Source of the DNA: Gardnerella kenyensis
GTDB lineage: Bacteria; Actinomycetota; Actinomycetes; Actinomycetales; Bifidobacteriaceae
Assembly (NCBI GenBank): GCA_003585735.1
Contig: NQOH01000004.1
Location: forward strand, 97,348 to 106,397
Length of the DNA: 9,050 nucleotides
Reading direction: 5' to 3'
Positions 1 to 5,996 of this stretch are shown here, piece by piece; positions within the stretch are counted from its first letter, which is position 1; each line of letters begins with the position of its first letter. The translations under genes were made by a program, and so were the position numbers. The notes under the pieces were generated by a model. It ran no database searches, was not told where the DNA came from, and saw only the letters and a program-made list of their open reading frames with translations.

Positions 1-113
1 CCGCGCGAGCGTTCCTTCAGTCGCTCTAGCTGTTAAAGGTTTTAACCACAGGGGGTGATTTTTGTTGCGAGCGTGTGAAAGTTAGTTAATAGTGGGAGGT
101 ATCGCTTCAAAAT
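1..113. other. Region upstream of comEA, no gene recognised
   Basis: All three + strand frames from the left edge reach a stop by position 58, and the short peptides they would encode resemble no protein end I recognise. A small 6-bp dyad (GTTAAA...TTTAAC, 32-46) is present without a following T-run, so I do not call it a terminator. No convincing -35/-10 pair was found. The segment ends in a good Shine-Dalgarno match for comEA. It may be the 3' untranslated part of an upstream gene plus the comEA leader. Confidence 0.4.
94..100 (+). promoter_or_regulatory. Shine-Dalgarno sequence bearing on the comEA start
   Basis: GGGAGGT is the only strong anti-16S match in front of comEA. It lies 13 bases before the TTG at 114, which is rather far, and 43 bases before the first ATG at 144. 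That ATG has its own G-run (GGGGGA, ending 4 bases upstream). The strong site favours the TTG start and the codon type favours the ATG, so the start stays undecided. Confidence 0.45.
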
Positions 114-938
114 TTGGGGAATTGTTTGAATTTGGGGGATGCCATGGAATATTACGAGCCGGGGAGCAAGGTTCCTGAGCCTAAAACTGACTTGCCGCAT
201 AGGCGAATCGCTTCGTCTTTGTCTGAATTTTCTAACGACGCTTTTAGCGAAAATAATATCGAAAATAATATTAAAAATAACTTTAATTCTTTTAACTCCG
301 CGCTAAAAAGCAGCAAATCTTCCGCAAGATTTCATATGAAACCTATTCATACTTTGGCGATTATGTTTGTGCTGGTTGTGGCATTATGTGCAAGTCTTAC
401 TATGCTTATTTCGCAATCGCTAACGTATCAGCAAATGCAAAATAATCAGTCTGAATTATTGCCAAAAATAAAAAATAATACTAATTATTCAAAGAAATCT
501 TTTAAGAATTTAGAAAATAGTACTTCTAAAGAAAGTAGCGAAGGCGGAGAAAATAGCGAAAGTAGCGAAAGTCAAGATAGCAACGAAAGTCAAGATAGCG
601 GCGAAAGCGTCGAAAATAATGAAAGCAATGAAAGTCAAGAAAGTAACGAAAGTAGAAAAAGCAGCGAAGTTATAGAAAGCAAAGAAAGCAACGAAAGCAA
701 TGAAATTAGCAAAAGCAAATCTGCTTCCAGTAAAAACAATAATTCTCGCATAAATCTAAATACTGCAACGCTTACGCAACTACAAACTTTAAAAGGAGTG
801 GGGCCTAAAACTGCTGCGCGAATTATTGCTCAGCGAAAAAGAGTAGGAAGTTTTAAAAGTTTAGAAGATTTGCTGCAAATCAAGGGCATCGGTCCTAAAA
901 CTTTGAACAAGTTTCGCGGAATTGTGTATGTGAGTTAG
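114..938 (+). CDS. comEA: ComEA-like competence protein: membrane-anchored helix-hairpin-helix DNA receptor
   Basis: ComEA is the membrane-anchored receptor that binds incoming double-stranded DNA outside the membrane and hands it to ComEC. The 274 residues show an unusually long, Asn-rich N-terminal part (1-78, presumably cytoplasmic). One hydrophobic helix follows (about 79-103), then a Ser/Glu/Asn/Gln low-complexity stalk (about 134-211). The C-terminal tandem helix-hairpin-helix domain (213-274) has the hairpins LKGVGPKTA and IKGIGPKTL. The residues 'INLNTA' opening this domain are typical of ComEA. I see no SLBB domain, which many Gram-positive ComEA proteins carry between membrane helix and HhH; the stalk occupies that place. 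The start is uncertain: TTG at 114 has the better-matching ribosome site, and ATG at 144 would give 264 residues. comEC begins 7 bases after the stop, indicating translational coupling. Identity is firm; the functional state of competence is unknown. Confidence 0.9.
   Translation: MGNCLNLGDAMEYYEPGSKVPEPKTDLPHRRIASSLSEFSNDAFSENNIENNIKNNFNSFNSALKSSKSSARFHMKPIHTLAIMFVLVVALCASLTMLISQSLTYQQMQNNQSELLPKIKNNTNYSKKSFKNLENSTSKESSEGGENSESSESQDSNESQDSGESVENNESNESQESNESRKSSEVIESKESNESNEISKSKSASSKNNNSRINLNTATLTQLQTLKGVGPKTAARIIAQRKRVGSFKSLEDLLQIKGIGPKTLNKFRGIVYVS
249..284 (+). repeat. 12-bp tandem repeat, three copies, in the comEA N-terminus
   Basis: The units GAAAATAATATC, GAAAATAATATT and AAAAATAACTTT are consecutive and in frame. 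They encode Glu-Asn-Asn-Ile, Glu-Asn-Asn-Ile and Lys-Asn-Asn-Phe (residues 46-57). The first two differ by one base and the third is diverged. The repeat lies in the presumed cytoplasmic tail before the membrane helix, where added residues are likely tolerated. Confidence 0.7.
525..746 (+). repeat. Degenerate 9/18-bp repeat tract encoding the Ser/Glu stalk of ComEA
   Basis: The tract is built from variants of AGC-GAA-AGT and AAC-GAA-AGT-CAA-GAT-AGC. The clearest pair is an 18-bp unit beginning GAAAGTCAAGATAGC at 567 and again at 585, identical over its first 15 bases. The encoded residues (about 138-211) are almost only Ser, Glu, Asn, Gln, Asp and Lys, so they should be unstructured and mostly acidic. 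Every period is a multiple of three, so copy changes would lengthen or shorten the stalk without breaking the frame. Confidence 0.8.
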
Positions 939-945
939 GTGCATT

Positions 946-2715
946 ATGTGTGATGATTTGCAACGAGTTTGCGGAAGCCGCGATTTTCGCATGTTGCCGG
1001 TGGCAATTGCTTGCTGGGCTGGCTGCTTGCTTGGAAGGTTTTTCTGGAAAACTTATAGTTTTTACGGAGCGAGCATAATGCTTGCTAGCGCAGTAGTAAT
1101 ACTTATTTTGTTGGCATTTGCGTGGATATTATTGCGTATTTTTGCTAAGAATGTGAAGCATTGTGCTAACAGGCGCATTACAACATTGGTTAATTTGCTA
1201 AAAAGTATGCGCTGTAAATTATTCACTTGGAATCGCACAATTTCGCTTACTGCATGCTTTTGCATAGCCGCATGCGCAATTACTTACGTAACGCAATGCG
1301 TAATTTCTAATGACGTTGTGATGCGCGAAATACATGCGGAAACTGAATCTAAAGCTGCGTATTCTAAAAGAAGCGATGGGAAAACTGATCGCATTGTTGA
1401 ATTTACAATAATTACGCCGCTTCGAGCGTCTAAAAGTTTTATGGGAGATTGTCAAGCTGTAGCTCAAGTGCATAAATTTGATGGACAAATAAGCTACGTT
1501 CAAGCGAAATTTTACGCGTATTCGCCAATATGCAAGAGGCTTGATTACGGATCTAGCGTGCGTGTGCCGGTGAGCATTAAATCTTCGCATTTTGATTACA
1601 GTAAACCAGAAATTTATATTTCAAAATCGCAAAATTCTTTAATAATTACTAAAAGTGCGGATATTTTTCACAAATCTTTAACCGCATTATGGCAGTCTTT
1701 TTATAACGTAACCGGAAAGCTTGATGCGCAAGGAAGCATGCTGGTTCCAGGAGTAACTGTTGGAATGCTCGGGCAGGAATATGTGCCAACGGAAGCAACA
1801 AATTCGCTAAATCCAATTGACGAAACTTACGCAACAATGACGCGTAACCATTTTCAGCACGCAGGCATTATGCATGTTATGGCAGTTTCAGGCGGTCACT
1901 TTTTACTATTAAGCATGCTTATTTACAAATGTTGCTCTTACTTGCTGCTTCCTAGATGGTTCACATCTTTTTTGCAAATTGCGCTGCAAATACTTTTAGC
2001 TGCAGTAGTTTACCCTTCAGCGTCGGTGCTCAGAGCGCTAATTATGGGAATAATAGCCGCAGTAGCGTTTTGCTTCAAAAGACCATACCAGTCTGTAAGC
2101 GCGCTAAGTTGGACTGTTATAGGCGTGCTTGTGGTAAATCCCTCATACGCTTGGGATTATGCCTTCGCGCTTTCTTCGGCAGCAACACTAGGAATTGTGG
2201 TTATGGGAGTGCCGGCTGCGAAAATACTTTCGAAATATATGCCAAACTGGATTTCTTCAGCACTTTCTATAACGCTTGCTGCACAATTGTGGACAATGCC
2301 TGTGCAAATTCTTATGCAACCGGAAGTTTCTTTTATGTCTGTTCCAGCGAATTTAATAGTTGCTCCTCTTATGGATTGGGCAACCGTTTGCGGATTAATT
2401 TCGCTTACTTGCGCAAGTTTTAGTGAAGGATTGTCGCTTATTTTTGCGAGAACTTCGTCGATTGGAACTAACTTTATGGAAAAATGCGCTTATTTGTGCG
2501 ATGAAGCGGCTTTAGGAGTTTTCCCGTGGATGAAAGGTGCTGCAGGTGCTTGGCTTATGGTTGGTGTGGAAGTGACACTTTTTGCTGCTTTTATGATTGC
2601 TTTTCGCGTTTTTCACAATCGAGCTTATGTGCAGCGAATGAGCATAATTGGGCAACTTTGGGCTTCTTCTGGAAAGCGCATGGTGGAGGACGCTTCGAAA
2701 ATTTTCGAGGAGTGA
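946..2715 (+). CDS. comEC: ComEC/Rec2-family DNA uptake channel, without C-terminal lactamase-like domain
   Basis: ComEC forms the inner-membrane pore through which one DNA strand enters during natural transformation. The 589 residues begin with three hydrophobic segments (about 16-30, 42-66, 99-119). A soluble stretch (about 125-245) follows, where relatives have an OB-like domain. The Competence membrane domain (about 262-555) is recognised from LVPGVTVGMLG (266-276), the signature HVMAVSGGH (310-318) and PSASVLRALIMG (357-368). The usual signature reads SGLH; here the third residue is Gly. The chain ends about 35 residues after the last membrane segment and has no HxHxDH-type metallo-beta-lactamase motif, unlike the roughly 770-residue Bacillus protein. 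The ATG at 946 has only a weak AGG inside the comEA stop region, so translation is probably coupled to comEA. Another in-frame ATG (990, residue 16) is possible. Confidence 0.92.
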   Translation: MCDDLQRVCGSRDFRMLPVAIACWAGCLLGRFFWKTYSFYGASIMLASAVVILILLAFAWILLRIFAKNVKHCANRRITTLVNLLKSMRCKLFTWNRTISLTACFCIAACAITYVTQCVISNDVVMREIHAETESKAAYSKRSDGKTDRIVEFTIITPLRASKSFMGDCQAVAQVHKFDGQISYVQAKFYAYSPICKRLDYGSSVRVPVSIKSSHFDYSKPEIYISKSQNSLIITKSADIFHKSLTALWQSFYNVTGKLDAQGSMLVPGVTVGMLGQEYVPTEATNSLNPIDETYATMTRNHFQHAGIMHVMAVSGGHFLLLSMLIYKCCSYLLLPRWFTSFLQIALQILLAAVVYPSASVLRALIMGIIAAVAFCFKRPYQSVSALSWTVIGVLVVNPSYAWDYAFALSSAATLGIVVMGVPAAKILSKYMPNWISSALSITLAAQLWTMPVQILMQPEVSFMSVPANLIVAPLMDWATVCGLISLTCASFSEGLSLIFARTSSIGTNFMEKCAYLCDEAALGVFPWMKGAAGAWLMVGVEVTLFAAFMIAFRVFHNRAYVQRMSIIGQLWASSGKRMVEDASKIFEE

Positions 2716-2801
2716 ATATTCTATGAATGAACATGCGCGCATATTCGTGTGCAATATTATGATTGGTAAAAGTTGGAAATTAAGGGGCGTTAAGGAGCAT
2801 T

Positions 2802-3818
2802 ATGGCAGCAAGTAGTAAGCGTGCACAACGTGTTATGCCTGTGACTCTTGTAGTTGGTGGGGACGCGTACTTAAACGAGCTTAACACTCGAACTTTGCGC
2901 GAAAAAATACAGCAAATTGCTCCAGATGCTGAAGTTATTGAGCTTGACGCATCTAGCGCAGATAAGTATGCGTTTGATGAAGCTACAGGTCCTTCGCTTT
3001 TTGGCGACGGCACAATTGTGCTTATTAACGATTTGCAAAATGCGGATGAAACTTTAGTAGAAGCAATTGAAAAATTCTGCAAACAAGCGCAAAATAGCGA
3101 AAATAGCGAAAATAGTGAAAATAATTTTGTAGAATCTTCCTCAACTTGGGTTATTGCGCGTCATGAAGGCGGTCTTAAAGGAAAATCTATTATTGCGCGT
3201 CTTACAAAAGCTGGCGCAAACACAATCACAGTGCCGGATCTTAAAAAAGACGACGCAAAACTTAATTTTGTAGTAAGCATATTCGAAAAAAATAAGCGCA
3301 ATATTGAGCCTCAAGCAGCGCAACGACTTGTGGCAGTTTTGGGCGGTAAAACAGGAGAGTTGGCGGCGTTATGTTCGCAATTATGCTTCGACTATGACGA
3401 TAATCCAATAACTCTTGATATTGTTGACCGCTATTTGCTTGCAGATCCGCAAGTTACAGGCTTTTTCGTTGCAGACAAAGCAGTTACAGGGCATGCGGGA
3501 TCTGCGGTTCTTGCAGCGCGCACTGCAGTCATGCAAGGAGTTGATCCAATAGCGTTAATCGGCGCTTTGGCTGCAAAAGTTCGTTTAATTGCGCTAGCAA
3601 TGGCGGTTCGTAACGGCACGATTTCTAGTGCTGAAGCGAAAGCAAATCCGTGGGCGCTTAAAATGGCAATGCGTCAGCTTCCTGGGTGGAATAGTGAGGG
3701 TGTTTCTAAATGTTTGCAATCCTTAGCATGGGCGGATGAGCAGTGCAAAGGCGGTGCTAGTGACGCAAATTACGCGCTTGAAAAAAGCATTATGATTATT
3801 GCGTCTCACGGAAATTAA
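2802..3818 (+). CDS. holA: DNA polymerase III subunit delta (clamp loader)
   Basis: The delta subunit opens the beta sliding clamp within the clamp-loader complex during replication. The 338 residues match the usual family length of about 320-345. The N-terminus has VTLVVGGDAYLNE (14-26), the degenerate P-loop region typical of delta, which does not hydrolyse ATP. The middle shows the characteristic WVIARHEGGLKGK strand and loop (116-128). The C-terminal helical collar domain includes FFVADKAV and the segment VDPIALIGALAAKVRLI. AAGGAG lies 4 bases before the ATG and supports this start. The gene sits 86 bases after comEC, an order familiar from many Gram-positive genomes. Oddly, residues 98-108 are a pure Asn-Ser-Glu tandem repeat inserted before the 116-128 strand. 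It should lie in a surface loop. Confidence 0.9.
   Translation: MAASSKRAQRVMPVTLVVGGDAYLNELNTRTLREKIQQIAPDAEVIELDASSADKYAFDEATGPSLFGDGTIVLINDLQNADETLVEAIEKFCKQAQNSENSENSENNFVESSSTWVIARHEGGLKGKSIIARLTKAGANTITVPDLKKDDAKLNFVVSIFEKNKRNIEPQAAQRLVAVLGGKTGELAALCSQLCFDYDDNPITLDIVDRYLLADPQVTGFFVADKAVTGHAGSAVLAARTAVMQGVDPIALIGALAAKVRLIALAMAVRNGTISSAEAKANPWALKMAMRQLPGWNSEGVSKCLQSLAWADEQCKGGASDANYALEKSIMIIASHGN
3093..3125 (+). repeat. 9-bp tandem repeat AATAGCGAA in holA
   Basis: AATAGCGAA occurs twice, followed by AATAGTGAA and AATAAT, in the holA frame, giving Asn-Ser-Glu three times and then Asn-Asn. It is nearly perfect and therefore probably young. The same word occurs in the comEA stalk, and rotations of it occur in tsaB and rimI. 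Confidence 0.85.
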
Positions 3819-3867
3819 AAATCTTAAATTAAAAGTCGTAAATTAAAAATCGTAAATTAAAAATATT
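3812..3867 (+). repeat. 14-bp tandem repeat, four copies, between holA and tsaE
   Basis: Four consecutive 14-base units run AAATTAAAAATCTT, AAATTAAAAGTCGT, AAATTAAAAATCGT and AAATTAAAAATATT. They differ only at one internal base and in the last few positions. The first unit contains the holA stop codon (3816-3818), and the array ends 21 bases before the chosen tsaE ATG. It fills most of the 70-base spacer. Being AT-rich it could affect transcription or translation initiation of tsaE, but no defined regulatory element is visible. Confidence 0.9.
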
Positions 3868-3888
3868 TTGTGAAAGATTGTGTTAAGT

Positions 3889-4461
3889 ATGAAAGAAGAA
3901 ACGGTGTTAGAACAGCAAAAAGTGCGTACCGTGCCTACGGATACTAATATGCGCGAGCTTGGTAAATCTGTAGCAAAACTTGTTAAAGAAGGAGACGTTC
4001 TGCTTCTTTCTGGCCCTCTTGGGGCTGGTAAAACAACGTTCGCTCAAGGTTTTGGCGCGGGTCTTTCAATTAGTGAGCCGATTGTGTCTCCAACTTTTAC
4101 GATTGCGCGCGAATTGCAAGGCACTTTTGCGGATGGAAAGCCTGCAACGCTAATTCACGTTGATGCTTACCGTTTGGGCGGTGAAGATTTTGCTCCGGGT
4201 CAAGATACTGTTTCGCGTTTGCTTGACGAGCTTGAATCTTTGGGTCTTGATGAAGCTTTGGAAGAGCCGGGAGATGGCACTGTTGTGCTTATGGAGTGGG
4301 GTGAGCAAATGGCTGGAGTGCTGGCAAGTGAGCGCTTAGAAGTTCATATTGCAAGGCCTATTGATTCTTCGCAAGTAGATGACTTTACTAGTGACGGCGA
4401 GCGAATCGTAACTTTAAAAGCTGTTGGCAAGGATTGGCTTAATCGACTTGCAAAATTGTAA
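3889..4461 (+). CDS. tsaE: tRNA t6A37 threonylcarbamoyltransferase complex ATPase TsaE
   Basis: TsaE is the P-loop ATPase that resets the TsaB-TsaD complex during synthesis of t6A at position 37 of ANN-decoding tRNAs. In the 190-residue form, Walker A is GPLGAGKT (42-49). The family motif SPTFTIARE follows (67-75), then HVDAYRL (90-96) and LMEWGEQ (134-140), the counterpart of the usual 'EWxE' segment. Most bacterial TsaE proteins have about 150-160 residues; the extra length is in the acidic stretch 100-130 and at the C-terminus. I chose ATG at 3889 because the GTG at 3880 has no better ribosome site and adds only three residues. The ribosome site is weak for both (GAAAG, 3872-3876). The neighbours tsaB and tsaD complete the same pathway. 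Confidence 0.92.
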   Translation: MKEETVLEQQKVRTVPTDTNMRELGKSVAKLVKEGDVLLLSGPLGAGKTTFAQGFGAGLSISEPIVSPTFTIARELQGTFADGKPATLIHVDAYRLGGEDFAPGQDTVSRLLDELESLGLDEALEEPGDGTVVLMEWGEQMAGVLASERLEVHIARPIDSSQVDDFTSDGERIVTLKAVGKDWLNRLAKL

Positions 4462-4467
4462 TTAAAA

Positions 4468-4500
4468 AATACGCGGCGAATGCGCGGTAAATACGCGGCA
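4468..4500 (+). repeat. 11-bp tandem repeat, three copies, between tsaE and tsaB
   Basis: Three contiguous 11-base units read AATACGCGGCG, AATGCGCGGTA and AATACGCGGCA, followed by a partial AAT. They begin 6 bases after the tsaE stop and end 60 bases before tsaB. The units are GC-rich in an otherwise AT-rich spacer and do not form an evident hairpin or terminator. Confidence 0.8.
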
Positions 4501-4560
4501 AATAAATCAAGTTGTGGTAAGCGAGTAAGCTGGTCGGGTACGTGACTTCGAGGAATAAAC

Positions 4561-5409
4561 ATGAGTAATACGCTGATTATTGACACATCATTTGGTTCTA
4601 CTGTTGGAATTGTGGGCAATGAGCCGATTGTTGAAACCGACTCTCGCACTCACGTTGAGCGTTTGCAAGTAAATATTGCGAAAGTTGTGGAAAATGCGGG
4701 GCTTAAGCCTTCGGATATTGATCGCGTTGTTGTGGGAGTAGGACCTGCTCCTTTTACGGGACTTCGCGCAGGATTAGTTGCAGCAAAAGCAATCGCGTTT
4801 GCCAACAATGCTCAAATTTTAGGGTGTGATAGTCTTCTTCCTCAAAGCCTTATGATGCGCTCTGGAGCGTTTGAAGAAGCTTGCAAAAATGGAAGCATAG
4901 AAAATGATTTGCTACTAAATATGGCTGATTCTTGCGATTCTTGCGATTCTTGCGATTCTAATATTCGCCACTTCGTGCTTTCGCTAAACGATGCTCGCCG
5001 CCGCCAAGTGTACATGTGTTTGTACGACGATGAAGGAAATGCGCTAATCAATATGGATATTGACTATCCGCAGAATGTTGTGTCTCGCGTAAACGAGTAT
5101 TTAGCAAGCGAAACTAGCGAAAATTATTGCGTTGACGTGCTTGGTCACGGCTCTAAAAAATACGTTGAAGATTGGCAAAATATTGCTCACGTTGGCGTTA
5201 TTGCCGAAGTTTGCGCGCTTGACTTGGGTACGCAAGGCTTGAAGATTTTCGAACAATGTGCTTTAGAATGCGCTGAGCATTGCGCAAATAAAGATGAGCG
5301 CGTAAAAGCTGTTGAGCCGCTGTATTTGCGCCGTCCGGACGTTTCTGTGCCAAATCCGCTTAAGCATGTTCTAGGATCTGGCGAAGCGAATAAGGCAAAA
5401 GAAAAATAG
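4561..5409 (+). CDS. tsaB: tRNA t6A37 threonylcarbamoyltransferase complex dimerisation subunit TsaB
   Basis: TsaB is the catalytically inactive paralogue of TsaD that dimerises with it and is needed for t6A37 transfer. The 282 residues open with LIIDTSFGSTVGIV (5-18), the ASKHA-type first strands. The diagnostic GVGPAPFTGLRAG (59-71) follows, where relatives usually read GPGSFTGLR. The Arg-rich DARRRQVY segment is at 144-151, and the C-terminal PLYLRRPDV (253-261) is typical of the family. GAGGAA ends 5 bases before the ATG and supports the start. Length is above the roughly 220-240 usual for the family. Part of the excess is a Ser/Asp/Cys tandem repeat (123-133) and a smaller SETSEN repeat (183-188). 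Both look like loop expansions. rimI follows after 25 bases. Confidence 0.92.
   Translation: MSNTLIIDTSFGSTVGIVGNEPIVETDSRTHVERLQVNIAKVVENAGLKPSDIDRVVVGVGPAPFTGLRAGLVAAKAIAFANNAQILGCDSLLPQSLMMRSGAFEEACKNGSIENDLLLNMADSCDSCDSCDSNIRHFVLSLNDARRRQVYMCLYDDEGNALINMDIDYPQNVVSRVNEYLASETSENYCVDVLGHGSKKYVEDWQNIAHVGVIAEVCALDLGTQGLKIFEQCALECAEHCANKDERVKAVEPLYLRRPDVSVPNPLKHVLGSGEANKAKEK
4927..4959 (+). repeat. 9-bp tandem repeat GATTCTTGC in tsaB
   Basis: GATTCTTGC is repeated three times without a mismatch and followed by GATTCT. It encodes Asp-Ser-Cys three times and then Asp-Ser (residues 123-133). Perfect identity including third codon positions suggests recent expansion. The spacing of the cysteines is C-x2-C-x2-C. 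Confidence 0.9.
5107..5124 (+). repeat. 9-bp duplicate AGCGAAACT/AGCGAAAAT in tsaB
   Basis: Two adjacent in-frame units encode Ser-Glu-Thr and Ser-Glu-Asn (residues 183-188), differing by one base. The second unit is a rotation of the AATAGCGAA word seen in holA and comEA. With only two copies it could be chance, but the match to the word used elsewhere makes it worth recording. Confidence 0.5.
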
Positions 5410-5434
5410 AAGCGTTTTAACGATTTGAGTAATT

Positions 5435-5995
5435 ATGATTGTTGATATAACGCATTCTAAATTTCCAGCGGTAGCCGAAGATTGCAATATAGTGCCGAAA
5501 TGCGATTTTACGTGCGATTATTTATCGCAAAAAATAGCGCCTATTGAAGCCGAATTATTTGGCAAAGGCTCGTGGAATGAGCACATGATTTCGCAAGAAT
5601 TGCAAGCTCCTATGCGCGCATATTATGCGGAAATTGACGAAAACTCAAATACTTTATGCGGGTATGCTGGATACTGGTTTGACGGCGACGACGCGCAAAT
5701 AATGACAATCGGCGTTGCGAAACAATATCAAAGAAAAGGCATAGCGTCTAAACTTTTATCAACAATGATTAAAACCGCAAGGCAAATTGGCGCCAAACGC
5801 ATGCTGTTAGAAGTGCGAGTTGACAATGTTCCTGCGCTCGCGCTGTATAATCGCTTTGGTTTTACGAAAATGGGTTTGCGAAAAAGATACTATCAGCCAG
5901 AAGGCGTGGATGCGTACACAATGTGCGCTGATTTAAGCGAGATTTTAAGCGAAAATAACAAACTTTCTACAAAAAATAATGTAACCGAGGAATAA
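5435..5995 (+). CDS. rimI: RimI-like N-terminal acetyltransferase (GNAT family)
   Basis: RimI transfers acetyl from acetyl-CoA to the N-terminal alanine of ribosomal protein S18 in E. coli; homologues next to tsaB/tsaD are common and their targets may be broader. The 186 residues carry the GNAT acetyl-CoA motif Q-R-K-G-I-A (99-104) after the strand MTIGVAKQY. LLEVRVDNVPALALYNRFGF (124-143) is nearly diagnostic of RimI, and RKRYYQPEGVDAYTM follows (149-163). The N-terminal 30 residues and the last 20 (LSEILSENN and onward) are low-similarity additions to a family usually of about 150 residues. No strong ribosome site precedes the ATG; coupling to tsaB 25 bases upstream is plausible. The last codons contain the ribosome site for tsaD, so the two are translated in tandem. 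Confidence 0.88.
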   Translation: MIVDITHSKFPAVAEDCNIVPKCDFTCDYLSQKIAPIEAELFGKGSWNEHMISQELQAPMRAYYAEIDENSNTLCGYAGYWFDGDDAQIMTIGVAKQYQRKGIASKLLSTMIKTARQIGAKRMLLEVRVDNVPALALYNRFGFTKMGLRKRYYQPEGVDAYTMCADLSEILSENNKLSTKNNVTEE

Positions 5996-5996
5996 A

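Noticed and set aside
7..26. Possible terminator stem GAGCG...CGCTC at the left edge
   Set aside because: Only 5 bp with a 10-base loop and no T-run after it.
42..50. TTAACCACA resembles a DnaA box (TTATCCACA)
   Set aside because: It has one mismatch at an important position, is a single copy, and has no neighbouring boxes, AT-rich unwinding region or origin-linked genes.
1219..1590. Minus-strand ORF of 123 codons inside comEC
   Set aside because: It lies fully within a well-identified gene, has an improbable His/Arg/Ser-rich composition and shows no family resemblance. It is a shadow of the coding strand.
1956..2423. Plus-strand ORF of 155 codons in another frame of comEC
   Set aside because: It lies inside the conserved Competence membrane domain, its residue content is that of a frame-shifted membrane protein, and no ribosome site is present.
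2714..2763. Palindromes GAATATTC and ATGCGCGCAT and -10-like TATTAT/TATGAT in the comEC-holA gap
   Set aside because: No partner -35 at a suitable distance, and the palindromes are short. A holA promoter here is possible but not supported.
249..3125. Tandem repeats considered as a CRISPR array
   Set aside because: Units of 9-18 bp are directly adjacent without unique spacers and are in frame within genes.
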